The translations under genes were made by a program, and so were the position numbers. Below are positions 31,078 to 43,451 of a stretch of 64,000 nt of DNA, piece after piece (the first letter of the stretch is position 1; every line of letters begins with the position of its first letter). The notes beneath the pieces are model-generated. The model did no database searches. It worked only from the letters and a program-made list of their open reading frames with translations, and had not been told where the DNA came from. The stretch spans positions 39,135,280 through 39,199,279 of the forward strand of contig NC_083605.1 in assembly GCF_029168945.1 (NCBI RefSeq), in the 5' to 3' direction. The DNA comes from Cannabis sativa (Eukaryota; Streptophyta; Magnoliopsida; Rosales; Cannabaceae).

Positions 31078-32936
31078 GGTTGGAAATATTTTACCAGGAT
31101 CTAGATTTACTACCAAGAATGTTTCATTAACATCCTAATATGAATTCTAAAACGATGAAATAAACACATAAGAGTTTAAGAAAACCTTACATTGGGTGCA
31201 GCGGAATATAATGACTCCTTCCATTCAGATCTCTAGCCCTTGATTCCTTTCTGTAGCGGAGCATAATCAAGATCTGAATCTGGATCTCTTTCTCTCCTTC
31301 TTTGATGCTGATTTTCCATAGTCTTACATACTATGATTGAGGTATCACTTGATGTGTGTGGGCACTACTCATTCACTCAAGAATTTTTCGAAATTTTAGG
31401 GAAGAAAAGAGAGAGAGAGAGAGAGAGAGAGGCGCGTGGCTTTTCTGAAAGAAACCAATGTTCAAAGTCATGAGTTTCCCGAAGCCAACACTTTCTATTT
31501 ATAGAATGCCCTCTAGGTTTAGGTTAGAATTGTATGGCATTAAAATAATGAGAAAATAAATGGTAAAATCCTATGCATAGTGGGTGGCCAGAATAGGAAA
31601 TTGGGCCTCACTTTGCAACTTTCCCATTTTGTTATTTTTCATTCCCATTTTCTAAAAAATGCCAATTTTCCAATTTAACCATTCAAATGCCAATTCTAAA
31701 TATTTAATAACTTAAAAATAATTATTAAGTAATATTGCCATTTAATATATTTATTAATTTAGACATATAAAGTATCTTAATTAATAAATAAACCTAGAAT
31801 CTCTTTTCTTTACAATTTCGCCCTTGCTTAGTGAAAATTCATAAAGTAGACATAGTCTAACTTTTAGAATTATAATTGATTAATCAAAATCAATTAACTG
31901 AGTCTTACAAGCAGTATGGTCTCAACTAGTATGGGGACCATGGGTCTATATAACCGAGCTTCCAATAAGTCGAACAGAATTTACCAAGTAAATTCCCTAA
32001 CTTATTAATTCCTTATTGAATCCACTCTTAGAACTTGGAATTGCACTCTCAGTTATATAGAACGCTCTATATGCTCCACGATATAGACACGTCATTAGTT
32101 ATCCATTGTTATAATCCTAATTTGATCACTGATCCTCTATATAGATGATTTACGCTGTAAAGGGATTAAATTACCGTAACACCCTACAATGTATTTTATC
32201 CTTAAAACACTTAACCCTGTATAAATGATATTTCAGCTAAGTGAAATGAGTACTCCACCATTTATATTCGTTTGGTTAAGCTCGAAGGAAATCATCCTTT
32301 ACTTTCTATTCGCCAGATAGAAGCTATAGATTCCATATTTACGTTAGCGCTCCCACTCAATTGCACTACCGTGTTCCCAAAATGTACGTATCACCCTGAC
32401 CAAAAAGTAGGCTTAATTAACAAATCAAAGAACACGAATAACACTCTTGAGTTTGAACCTAATCATATCAGGATTAAGATCATTTGATCTGGGATCAACA
32501 AGTGATATTGAATTGAATAGATATTACGGTAAATTCTAATATATCTAATCAAAGTTCAATATCGGTCCCTTCCAATGTATACTCCATACATCCGATACTG
32601 GTAAACTTTGACAATTTCCTGGAAAGGACAGAACACTTTTCTAAGGTGTAAGAGTACCTATCGCTGATTATTCCATGACAGTCTAAATCCAGTGTTCTGA
32701 CAAATCAGGAAATAAACTTTCGAACATATAATTAAGATTATATTCCACTGTGCTGACAACACTATTATCATTAACAAATTCATATGTTCTGGACTTAAAT
32801 GGAATTCATACATTATATATATAATCATGAAATAAATCATGTGAACCATGCAACATATAATGTTATTTCTGATCTTTATTAATAAGTAAATCTGGTTATA
32901 TTGAAATGAGTTTTATTTAGGGCACAAAACCCAACA
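31077..32936 (-). mobile_element. C4 3' LTR (1.86 kb)
   Basis: Runs from the inverted LTR end (TGGTTGGAAATATTTTACC, one extra G) to AAACCCAACA. Inverted TATA box CTATTTATAG at 31495-31504. A GA-repeat lies near 31407-31432. ORFs at 32272-32487 (plus) and 32658-32849 (minus) recur in other LTR copies and are not genes. Confidence 0.85.
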
Positions 32937-32938
32937 AA

Positions 32939-32948
32939 CTCCCACTTG
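32939..32948 (-). other. C4 polypurine tract
   Basis: Minus-strand CAAGTGGGAG, identical to the tracts at 11636 and 60316. Confidence 0.8.
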
Positions 32949-35080
32949 CACTAATATAAAACAAAATGTGCATTTCAAATAATCTCATCACCTTGATACA
33001 CAAATCAAGTGTAATAGTAGTAAACTCCTCGTAATAGGATCTGACAGGTTTAATTAAACACACCCTCTTCTTCAAAATTACTCTTCCTCAATCACAAAAT
33101 CCTTGATAATGTGAAATTCCTCTTTATATGCTTACTCTCTTGGGATACTAGATTCTATACTTTTGGCAACTACTCTTTTGTTATTCAGGAAGTAAAACTA
33201 GTAGTTAAGGCAAGTTGGAACGGTGCCACAAAAGTATAGAACTTTCCTTAGACTGAATAAGTACCTTTCCTGCAACTTTAACATTTAGTCTCTTTCGGGT
33301 AGACTAAGAGACTTCACATAGGTTTTTACACTTATCCAAAATCACTACTCCACCCCCAGAGTAATCACCATTTTATCAGCAGACTTTTTACCACAAAGGC
33401 AAGTCTTGAAATCTGATGTGGTGTAGTCTAAGAGTTTTAAACACACCCTTATCGACTAACATAAAGTTCATCTTCTTAATCTTAAGATTTACTTGATTGT
33501 CTTCCAATGTTCCTTTCCTTGATTAATCTGATACCTACTCATTACTCCGACTCAACAGCAGGTGTCTGGTCTAAGGCATACTAAAGCATATCTGAGACCT
33601 CTCATTGTTGATTTAAGAAATTCTTCCATGGCTTTATCTTTGCTTGCATTAGAGTAAGTAATTACCAGGTATACCAGAAGCCATAGGTTTAGATAAAATC
33701 AAACCTATAATACTAGGAATAGGAGGTTTTGTTAAGTCCATTGAATAGACTTATTAACGAAAATTTCCTTTTATGTCCTTGTAATAGAAAACTTTAGGTT
33801 ACTCCATGTGAATGGATCAAACTATAGTTCTCTTGGCATTTCTTCTTAGTTTCTTATCTTGACAATCCATTACTTGTTTAAACTCACAATGGATTTTAAT
33901 CACTAGTGTCTTCCAAGTCATAAGAAGAGTGAGTTCCTAGAAACTCTCCCACTACGACAAGGTACCGTGAATTATCTAAGAAAACTAAATGGTATTGACC
34001 TCTTCGATTGTGTTAAGACAACAGAGGCAGTGGGCTCATCCTGTTTATTTTAGACTTAGTCATTTTCTTAGAAAAGTAGTATCTGTTTAAACAAACACTT
34101 TCTTTTCTAATGACTATGGGATGGTCCACCCCTAATCACTTAAAATAGCTAACAAATATGCAAACCAGGGTTAGCATTTCTAGATTTTCTTAAGATTTCG
34201 ATTAGGTCATCCATGAATCTAGTAATGATTTACATTAACTATACAACCATTGCATCATTCTGAAATTATATTACCATAGAAAGATTTAGGCCACGACTAG
34301 TAACTAATCATCAATATGCAAAATGAATTTTCTGGGGAGGTAAGTTTGGATATAATTCAAAAATTAAATTAATTGAACTGCATATCTACTAACTATTTCT
34401 CCACCCCTATTAGTTCGCAAGATCTTTAACCACTTACCTTAATAGTTTTCACCTTTGCTAGAAATTCATGAAATTTTTCAAACATTTCAAATTTCTTTTG
34501 CTTAAGGTAAAATCTAGAGTGATCGTTTTAAGAATACAACGAAGACTCATATCCACCCCTGAATGTACATCCATCTGCGAATGAGATGAACTTAATTTCA
34601 GTGGATATAGGCATATTAAGTCTTTGCAGAGAATGATCTTGTCAAAACACTATGAACAATATACAAATGCCATAGATTTATAAAATATGTGCTTGTATCT
34701 TTTTATGACTTAGGTTTAGTTACATCAAAGAGTTCTTAGAATAGTGAAAGTGGATTCTGGTCACACAATACTAAACTCATACAGTTTGAATCCATTGATG
34801 CAAAATGGTTATTAAACACTTATGAAAGTGTAACTATATAATGAGTAATTCTTTCTTGGACCACCACTACTAGTTTAACTCTTAGTTGATTTGCCCATAC
34901 AAGTAGGAGATTTCTAAGATTGAGGATTTATATCATTTCGGGATAGAATTTCGGGAATATAATCATATTCGTCATTTAATTTTTTAAGAGAAAATATATG
35001 ACTTTATATGATTTACAAACCATTCATCCAATGATATGTCATTGAGGTAATTGGAAATGAATAAGCTAAGAGGAATTAGG
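32949..35080 (-). repeat. C4 non-coding interior
   Basis: Inverse of 57990-60310 in C5, colinear over about 2 kb. No ORF above about 60 codons. Inverted AGGGGTGGA-type motifs (near 34134, 34404, 34555). No RT or integrase motif recognised. Confidence 0.7.
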
Positions 35081-36235
35081 ATAATTTCATTTTAAATAAG
35101 AATCCAACGATGCTCCGATTAGCGAGAGTCAAAGTAATCTTATTTATACAATCTTCTTGTTTAATATTGTAAATACTAGTCTAAGGTGTCATCAATTTAT
35201 GAACAGCTAGATGTTGCATTTACAATATTTATCTTTCGAGATCTAACACTATTATGTTTGTCTAATGGTGAAAATCCATTAGGCATTTATCTCATTAGAA
35301 AAACAAACAAAGTTAGACCAACAAAGAAGATTTGAAATTAAACTACAATTTAATAACAGAAAATAACATGGTTCAATATAAATTGATACACAATTCAGAA
35401 ATTATTAAACATATAGCAAGTAGGAATGACAAGTGAAAATACTAAAACATACAATCCTAAATAATTTCTAAGGTCTTCAACAAACTGATACAGTGTCCCA
35501 GTAGTCGAGAGTCAAAATATCACATTGAATAGAGTTGTCAGCTCATCTAAAATGCAAACCATTCTAGCAACCTTTAATTCGATCAAAATAAGAATCCAAC
35601 ATTGTCCCGGTAGGCGAGAGTCAAGGTTATTCTCATTTTATTAGCTTCCACCACTGTTTCATGTCTTATAAGTTTATCTCTAAGTAGTCACCGTAGGGGA
35701 GAGTCTAATAGAGACGAAAACTTACAAAAGACTTATCAAATGAGATCTTACGGTGTTAAATGCGTTCAACAAATAACCATCCATAAGGGGGACGAAGTCT
35801 AGCGTCTCGAGGTTATATTGAAAACATTTAATTATTGTAAGACCAACAATGGAGATCGAATATCCTTATAACTAAAAGCACATTATTTTAAAGAGTTGTA
35901 TTTTCTTCTAATATTTATTTTAATCAATTTATTTTAAATATATATTTATTTAATTAAAATTTCCAATTTAGAATGAAAAATTCTAAATATAAATTTTAAT
36001 GTAATATTTATAAATTATACTTAGATGGATATGAAAATAACGTGAATTATTTCCATCTTAGTAATAATTTCCATAAATATTTAGAAAAATTATTCAATTT
36101 AAGTTGTTTCAAAATTAATTGAAATTAATTTACAACTCAAGTTTAATTTTCTATAAATATATATTGCATTTCGAAAAAATGAAGTGTATAAGAATACTTT
36201 CTCCGAAAAATGCTTTAAAATAAAATAAAAATAAA
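35081..36235 (-). repeat. C4 leader, left part, with inverted motif arrays
   Basis: Inverted GACTCTC motifs near 35115, 35503, 35613 and 35695; an inverted CTAAT-type hairpin near 35275; AT-rich units from 35880. T3 interrupts at 36236. Where C1 and C2 carry gag (after TTGTAGT) there is none. Confidence 0.7.
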
Positions 36236-38477
36236 TGTAAAGCCCGCTTAGTTAATTTGGAAATTAGCAGTTATTTATGTTAATCAGGAAATTATTTATA
36301 GCTATTTAAATAATTTAGTATTGATATTTATGGAATTCAGATATGCATAATTATGTCATCAGCAGTTTTTATATTTCGCATTTCCGGTGTCCGGTATTTT
36401 GGAACGCGGCGTTTGGCTCAGTAGAAATCACAACTTAGTATGTTAGTATTTTGGGGACGGGTTTTAGACATTGGGAATGTCAGGAATGGCCGGGAATTTA
36501 GAATGTCCCAAAAATACCCCTTTAGTATGATTTTAGTGATTTTATGGTGGAGGGGCAAAATGGTCTTTTTGCCCCATTAGTGTTTTGTCTTTTATGACTT
36601 TATGAAATGGAAAATAAATAATTAATTAAGTGATTAATTGGCTAAAATAAATAAGTGTATGTGTTATATGTTGTTTTCCCCTTTTTTATCAAAAAAATCA
36701 TTAAGTGTTGAAAAGAAAGAAAAAAAATAGAAAAAACTCTCTTCCTTTCCTCTCTTTTTTCGGCTGAAACAAGGGGTTCTAAGCTGGGATTTTTGGTGGT
36801 GATTCAAGCTTGGATTGCAAGCTCTAGTAACCCTTGTTGAGGTATTTCTTTAAATAATTGTTCTACCTTATTTTCTTGAGGAAAATGTGTGAAAAAGATG
36901 ATGAATGCATGTTGTTTTGGATGTTGTTGGCTGCTGTGTTTTGTGATTATTTTGTGTGATTTAAAGCATGATTAGTGTTGTTGTTTGAGCTGTGTTGTGA
37001 AGCATGAATGTTAGATTGAGTTAAGCTTTGGTTTTCTATGTAAAATATGTGAATTCTTGAATGAAATGGTTGTGTTCTGTTGCTGTGTTATTGTTGATGT
37101 TTTGGGTTGTTTTCAGAGGCTTAGTTAAGCTTGTCTAAGTAGGTTTTGATGGGTTTGGTTGCATGCTAGCTAGGTTTGCTCAAGTTTGAGTTTAGAACTC
37201 AAAGCTTGAGCTCTAATGGTGGTTTTTGAATTCGTGCAATCTGGGTGGTTTTGTTGCCTTAGAAATGTTCTAGGGGAGGTATAGAACAGGTCTGGAAGGT
37301 TTCATGTGATTTGGGGTTGAATTGTGCAAGTTATGAATTTTTGATGTTGTCGTCGCGAGGAACCGGAATTCCGGTTGAGCATCCGGAATTCCGGATGGGG
37401 GTTCAGAATTTCCCAGAACCGGAATTCCGGTTGGGCAACCGGTCTGCCGGTTGGGGGATTTTTCAGAACCCTAGTTTTCCTCGTTTTTGGGTTTTTAGGG
37501 GTATTGCCATGCTTTTTATCGATAGGGAAACTTTTAGTTTCAAGTTTTAGTCCCCGGGAAGTGATTTAGCGTGTCACTTATAGCGTTGTGATTTTTATGG
37601 TTTAGGAGCCAGTAATCCGCCGTTCGCTTCGGTTCCACGGGTTGACCGCACACCCGAAATCGAATCCGTAAGATTAGTATAACAGTATGCATATGTAGAT
37701 TACATGTTTAGCGTGCATGTAGGAAGCCTGCTAGATTACATTAGATATGTATTTAGGCTTCGAACCACCCAACCCTGTCACGTCGGTACAGGCTGGAGTA
37801 TGACCAGCAGCCGGAGTATGACCGGTTCGACCGATCAGGCTGACACTTGGTTGGTGGTTCAGTGCTATTGACCTATCCCGTCGGTACAGGCTGGAGTATG
37901 ACCAGCAGCCGGAGTATGACCGGTTCGACCGATCAGGAGGATACTTGTCAATAGTCTGCAATCCCCCGAACGTTCAAAACCCGCACCATGTTGGACATGG
38001 CGGTAGTGCTCGCACCATGTTGGACATGGCGATGGCGGGACTCAGTATCGTGTTGGACACGGCAGTCAGTTTTATGTATGATATTATTATGCTTTTCTTA
38101 CTGAGTCTGTCGACTCACAGTTTATGTTCATGTGTAGGTAAAGGCAAGGCAGTTGCTGATGGACCGTGAGCGAGCTTATGAGATTGTACATGTCGGGGCG
38201 GTTAGGCCTGGAGCGTACGATCCTCGGGACAGCAGGGCTGAGATTTTGTAACTGTCGTTAGACGACTTTATTTTGATGTAAAAGTTGAGCAGTAAAAACG
38301 TTTGTAAATATTTTTATAAATCGGGATCCCGAGACTTTTTGCAAAATGATTTATAAGTTTAATGAAAAAGCAAAATTTTAATTAATCACGTTTTTCCATA
38401 AACCTCGTTGATTAGCAACGAGCTGCACAGTACGTTTAAAAATCACGTAATACGCCTAAGATAGTTAGGGTGTTACA
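36236..38477 (+). mobile_element. T3 5' LTR (2242 bp)
   Basis: TGTAAAG...GTGTTACA. Palindromes at 37361-37376, 37381-37396 and 37417-37432. Two ~100 bp repeats at 37775-37945. Hairpins CCATG-TTGGA-CATGG (37986-38000, 38015-38029) and CGTG-TTGGA-CACG (38049-38061), then the conserved block CTGAGTCTGTCGACTCACAG (38101-38120). CNG-site discrepancies against the 3' LTR cluster at 37620-37680 and 37960-38035. Confidence 0.93.
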
Positions 38478-38480
38478 ATT

Positions 38481-38492
38481 TGGTATCGTAGC
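38481..38492 (+). other. T3 primer-binding site, altered
   Basis: TGGTATCGTAGC where T1 has TGGTATCAGAGC. The change is at a CAG site, and the next CCAGG also reads CCGTG, like other CNG discrepancies nearby. Confidence 0.8.
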
Positions 38493-38759
38493 CGCCGTGT
38501 TGTCTTCCGAAGATCGTCACGACATGTACAATCATCATCAGCAGTTAGCTCGGTTCACGGTTCAGTAAGCCTTTATTGCTTTAGTAGTTTATTTTATTCA
38601 GTTATGAAAAAGAAAAGCCTGTTAGGAAGCATGTTAGTAGCCTGATAGTAGAATAGGCGCATGTTTCATTTCTAATTTCCAAATTAAGCGGCATTAGTAA
38701 GCTCGCCTTGAATACGACCTGATATGCCAACTCTTGGTTTCGCAGGCGGTTCTAATTAG

Positions 38760-39081
38760 ATGGACGCCAGGCGGACTACCAGGAGTCGGGGCAACTCCGT
38801 GGGGTCGAATCAGGGAGAGGGAGCTCGGTTTCCCCCACCTGCTAGGGGCCGAGGTAGAGGTCCCCGAGGCAGGGCTCGTGGTCGGGGTGTTGAGGACCCG
38901 CCACAGGCTGCCCAGGCTCCCCCAGCCGATCAGGGAGCCCCGAACTGGGAGTTACGGTTTGCGGAGATGCAAGCCAGGATCGAAGAACAAGACCTCGAGA
39001 TCTCGCAGGTTGAGACGCCAGGTGCTCTGCCGGTTCCGGTGCCGGTAGTTCCGCCGGCACCTGCCCCTCGCCGCCTGTGCC
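38760..39081 (+). pseudogene. T3 gag N-terminal part
   Basis: Begins MDARRTTRSRGN at 38760. An upstream ATG at 38724 is followed in frame by TAG at 38757-38759, so 38760 is the likely start. Gly/Arg/Pro-rich head, then the predicted coiled segment RFAEMQARIEEQDLEISQ. The frame reads on to a stop at 39104 unless it shifts near 39065-39082 into the capsid frame; T1 shares this shift. Confidence 0.75.
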
Positions 39082-40970
39082 GAGATAGTGGTGGCGGCCC
39101 ATAGATTGGAACCATTGTATGAGCGGTTCCGGAAGCAAGCACCTCCGGTATTCCTGGGAGGTCCAGATGTGTCGAAAGCCGAGCAGTGGCTTACGGTGAT
39201 CACCAGAATTCTGAACTTTATGGGTGTCACCGGTAACGACAGAGTGGTGTGCGCCACATTCCAATTCCAGGAGGATGCCCTGGTATGGTGGGACATGGTG
39301 TCTCAGATTCACGATGTCACCACCATGACCTGGGAAAGGTTCCAGGAACTCTTCAACGCGAAATACTACAATGAGGCGGTTAGAAGCGCCAAGAGGAAAG
39401 AGTTCGTTCACCTGACCCAGCGGGAGAACATGAGTGTCACTGAGTATACTACTCAGTTTGACCGGTTGGCGAGGTTAGCCTCGGGAATTGTGCCGACCGA
39501 CTTCAGCAGGAAGGAGAAGTATCTGGACGGGTTGAATCCCAAGATCAGGCATGACCTGATGATTACCACTGACGACAGCACCACCTACGCTCAGATGGTG
39601 GAGAAGGCACTGCGAGCTGAGGGCGCAGTGGGGTGTATGTCAGATTCAGCCAGTACTCCGGTTGGTGGCGGAGCTCCTACCCCTCCTGCATCAGGCTTTA
39701 GCAGGGGGAGTAGTGGTTCGGCCATTGATCAGAGGAAGAGGGCACCCACTGCTTCCGGCGGCTCGGGTCAGAACAAGAGGTTCCGGGGGAACCAGAACAG
39801 AGGGAGTCGTCCTGGTGGTAATGAGACCCGATTCTCCTACCCCGAGTGCCCTAGCTGCAAGAGGCATCATCGGGGAGAGTGCAAGGGGCAGGGATGCTTT
39901 CATTGTGGCATGCCCGGGCACTTCAAGAGGGAATGTCCCCAGCTCCGGCCAGAGGCACCGAGAGCTCCAGCGATACCCACTCCAGCCAGGGTGTTCGCTA
40001 TCACGCAGGCTGATGCAGATGCCAGCCCATCAGTTGTTACAGGTCAGATTTTTATTAATGACTCGCTTTATTCAGTGCTGTTTGATTCTGGGGCTACACG
40101 TTCTTATGTGGCGGCCAGAGTCTTTAGTAAGTTGGGTAGACCCTTTGATAGATATGAATCAGGGTTTGGAACCCTGTTACCTGGCGGAGAATTGGTTATC
40201 TCCAATAGGTGGATTAGGTCTATGCCGATCAGGATAGATGGTAGAGAGTTAAGCGCTGATCTGATAGAGATGAGCTTAGTCGAATTTGATATTATTTTAG
40301 GAATGGATTTCCTATCTAAATATTCGGCGAGCATTGACTGTAAGAGGAAGATGGTGGTCTTCCAACCGGAAAGTGAAGAACCGTTCGTATTTGTGGGTTC
40401 TTCGTGGATCTCGGATCCCGTGATCTCGGCTATGTCAGCGAGAGAATTATTGCACGGTGGGTGCTTAGGGTTTCTGGCCGTGGTGGTGGACACCACTCGG
40501 CCAGACACCATTCGGCCAGAGGACATCAGAGTGGTTCGGGAATTTTTGGACGTTTTTCCCGAAGAACTTCCAGGGTTACCACCTCATCGGGAGATTGACT
40601 TCGTGATTGACTTGGCACCAGGGGTGGATCCGGTTTCTAAAGCCCCGTATAGGATGGCTCCAGCTGAACTTAAGGAATTGAAGATTCAACTCCAGGGGTT
40701 GCTTGACATAGGGTTCATCCGGCCCAGTGTGTCACCCTGGGGAGCCCCGGTTTTGTTCGTCAAGAAGAAGGATGGATCTATGAGAATGTGCATCGACTAC
40801 AGAGAGTTGAACAAGCTGACGGTGAAGAATAAATATCCACTACCTAGGATCGATGACTTGTTCGATCAGCTTCAGGGGAAGACGGTCTTTTCTAAGATTG
40901 ATCTCCGTTCGGGTTATCATCAGTTGAGGATCCGAGAGGAGGACATTCCAAAGACGGCTTTCCGCACTTC
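39082..40970 (+). CDS. T3 gag capsid, zinc knuckle, protease, RT N-terminus
   Basis: Continuous open frame. Capsid ([27 protein letters not shown]), Ser/Gly-rich linker (intact, unlike T1), zinc knuckle [14 protein letters not shown] at 39895-39936, and protease [11 protein letters not shown] with Asp codon at 40084. [11 protein letters not shown] follows. RT starts at [13 protein letters not shown] and includes [13 protein letters not shown] and [12 protein letters not shown]. At 40970 CGCACTTCAGCTG replaces CGCACTAGG of T1, a 4-base gain that moves the frame; the ORF then ends at 41052. The protein acts in the virus-like particle: gag packages RNA and protease cuts the polyprotein. Confidence 0.93.
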
Positions 40971-40974
40971 AGCT

Positions 40975-43450
40975 GTATGGACACTACGAGTTCCTGGTTA
41001 TGTCATTCGGACTAACCAATGCTCCTGCAGCATTCATGGACCTGATGAATAGGGTATTCAAGGATTTCCTCGATATCTGTGTGATTGTGTTTATCGACGA
41101 CATCCTCGTGTACTCTCAGTCAGAAGAGGAGCATGAGTTACATCTTCAGATGGTACTGCAACGACTTCGAGAACATAGACTCTACGCCAAGTTCAAGAAA
41201 TGTGAGTTCTGGTTGTCTCAGGTGTCCTTCCTAGGGCACATAGTGAGTAAAGATGGGATCAAGGTGGATCCCGGGAAGATTGAATCCGTCAGGGATTGGC
41301 CGAGACCGAAGACAGTGACAGAGATCAGAAGCTTTTTGGGATTAGCTGGGTACTACCGTAGGTTCGTGGAGGGGTTCTCCAAAATTTCAATGCCCCTAAC
41401 CGAGCTTACAAAGAAGAATCAGCGATTTATCTGGTCAGATAAATGCGAAGCTAGTTTTCAGGAGCTGAAACAGAGGTTGATTACTGCTCCGGTACTAGCT
41501 TTGCCTTCGGACGAGGAGAAGTTCGTGGTCTATTGTGACGCATCCAAACAGGGTTTGGGGTGCGTATTGATGCAAGCCGATCGGGTTATCGCTTACACCT
41601 CCCGTCAGTTAAAGGATTATGAACAGCGATACCCGACTCATGATTTAGAATTGGCCGCAGTGGTTTTTGCACTGAAGATTTGGCGGCATTACTTGTATGG
41701 TGAGAAGTGCGAGATCTATACCGACCATAAAAGTCTCAAGTATTTCTTTACTCAGAAAGATTTGAACATGAGACAAAGGCGTTGGTTGGAATTAGTGAAG
41801 GATTATGATTGTGAGATCCTTTACCATCCCGGGAAAGCCAATGTAGTGGCCGATGCCCTGAGCAGAAAGGGTCCCGGGCAAGTAGCTAGCATGGTTCAGA
41901 TCTCACCTCAGCTAGCAGAGGATATGGTTAGATCCAGCATTGAGTTTGTGGTAGGTCAGCTTCACAACTTAACGCTGCAATCTGATCTGTTAGAAAGAAT
42001 AAAGGTTGCTCAGATGACAGATCCGGAGTTAGTGAAGATCCGAGATGAGGTATTGGCTGGTCAAGCCAAAGACTTTTCAGTGTCAGATAGTGGAATGCTT
42101 TTGTATAAAGCCAGGGTTTGTGTCCCGAACAGTGTGGACTTGAGAAACAAGATCTTTGAGGAGGCTCATTCTACTCCATACTCTCTGCACCCCGGCACCA
42201 CCAAGATGTACCAAGACTTGAAACCGTACTTCTGGTGGAACGGTATGAAGAAGAATTTGGTAGAATTCGTATCGAGATGCCTCACGTGTCAGCAGATCAA
42301 GGCTGAACATCAGAGACCAGCAGGGTTGTTACAGCCTCTAACCCTACCAGAATGGAAATGGGAGGATATTACTATGGATTTTGTGGTCGGGTTACCTAGG
42401 ACCACGGGTATGTATGATTCCATCTGGGTAGTGGTGGACCGATTTACGAAATCTGCTCATTTTCTGCCGGTCAGAACAACGTTTACAGTGGATCAGTTGG
42501 CAGAGTTATACGTCAGGGAGATAGTGAGACTTCACGGGGTACCGAAGTCTATAGTTTCGGACAGGGATCCGAAATTCACCTCCAAATTTTGGCAGAGTTT
42601 GCAACGGGCAATGGGTACGAAGCTAAAATTTAGTACAGCATTCCATCCTCAGACAGATGGTCAGTCCGAAAGGACAATTCAGATATTGGAGGATATGCTG
42701 AGAGCCTGTGTTATGGACTTTGAGGGTTCATGGAGTAAATATCTACCATTGATAGAGTTCTCGTACAACAACAGTTACCAGAGTACGATAGGGATGGCAC
42801 CCTACGAACTGTTGTACGGTAGAAAATGCAGATCCCCTATCCACTGGGATGAGATAGGGGAGAGGAAATACCTAGGTCCAGAGTCAGTTCAACGGACCAA
42901 TGAGGCAATAGAGAAGATTAAAGCTAGAATGCTTGCCTCCCAGAGCAGACAGAAGAGTTACGCAGATCCGAAACGTAGGGATGTTGAGTTCCGAGTAGGG
43001 GACCATGTGTTTTTGCGAGTATCTCCGATGAAGGGGATTAAACGTTTCGGGAAAAGAGGCAAGTTATGCCCTAGGTTTACAGGACCTTTCGAGATTCTCG
43101 AGAAGATAGGTCAAGTGGCATATCGGTTAGCATTGCCTCCAGCTTTATCAGCAGTGCACAACGTATTTCATGTCTCAATGTTGAGAAAATACGTTTCAGA
43201 CCCCTCTCATATACTCAGTTATGAGAGCCTTCAGCTTCAGTCAGATATGTCTTATGAGGAACAGCCAGTGCAGATCCTGGATAGAAAGGATAAAGTCCTT
43301 CGGAATAAGACCATAGCGTTGGTCAAGGTTCTCTGGAGAAACAGTAAGGTGGAAGAAGCCACCTGGGAGCTAGAATCAGATATGCGAGCTCAATTTCCAG
43401 AGTTATTCAGGTTAGATTTCGGGGACGAAATCCTTTTAAGGGGGGGATAG
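40975..43450 (+). CDS. T3 RT, RNase H, integrase, chromodomain
   Basis: Open from the shift to TAG 43448-43450, inside the polypurine tract. RT catalytic FIDD at 41090-41101. RNase [30 protein letters not shown]. Integrase: HHCC finger ending [11 protein letters not shown]; catalytic Asp codons at 42377 and 42560 and Glu at 42668 give D-60-D-35-E, the usual spacing. [20 protein letters not shown] and a chromodomain-like block (about 43270-43400, [20 protein letters not shown]) close the protein. All catalytic residues are in place. Apart from the 4-base gain upstream this pol looks functional and could also serve non-coding relatives such as T2. Confidence 0.95.
43438..43450 (+). other. T3 polypurine tract
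   Basis: AAGGGGGGGATAG, one base before the 3' LTR; it overlaps the pol stop codon. Confidence 0.88.
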
Positions 43451-43451
43451 T

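Noticed and set aside
32658..32849. 63-codon ORF repeated at 57025-57216 and 60416-60607
   Set aside because: Recurrence is due to LTR duplication. The peptide is just translated AT-rich LTR, with a variable N-terminus.
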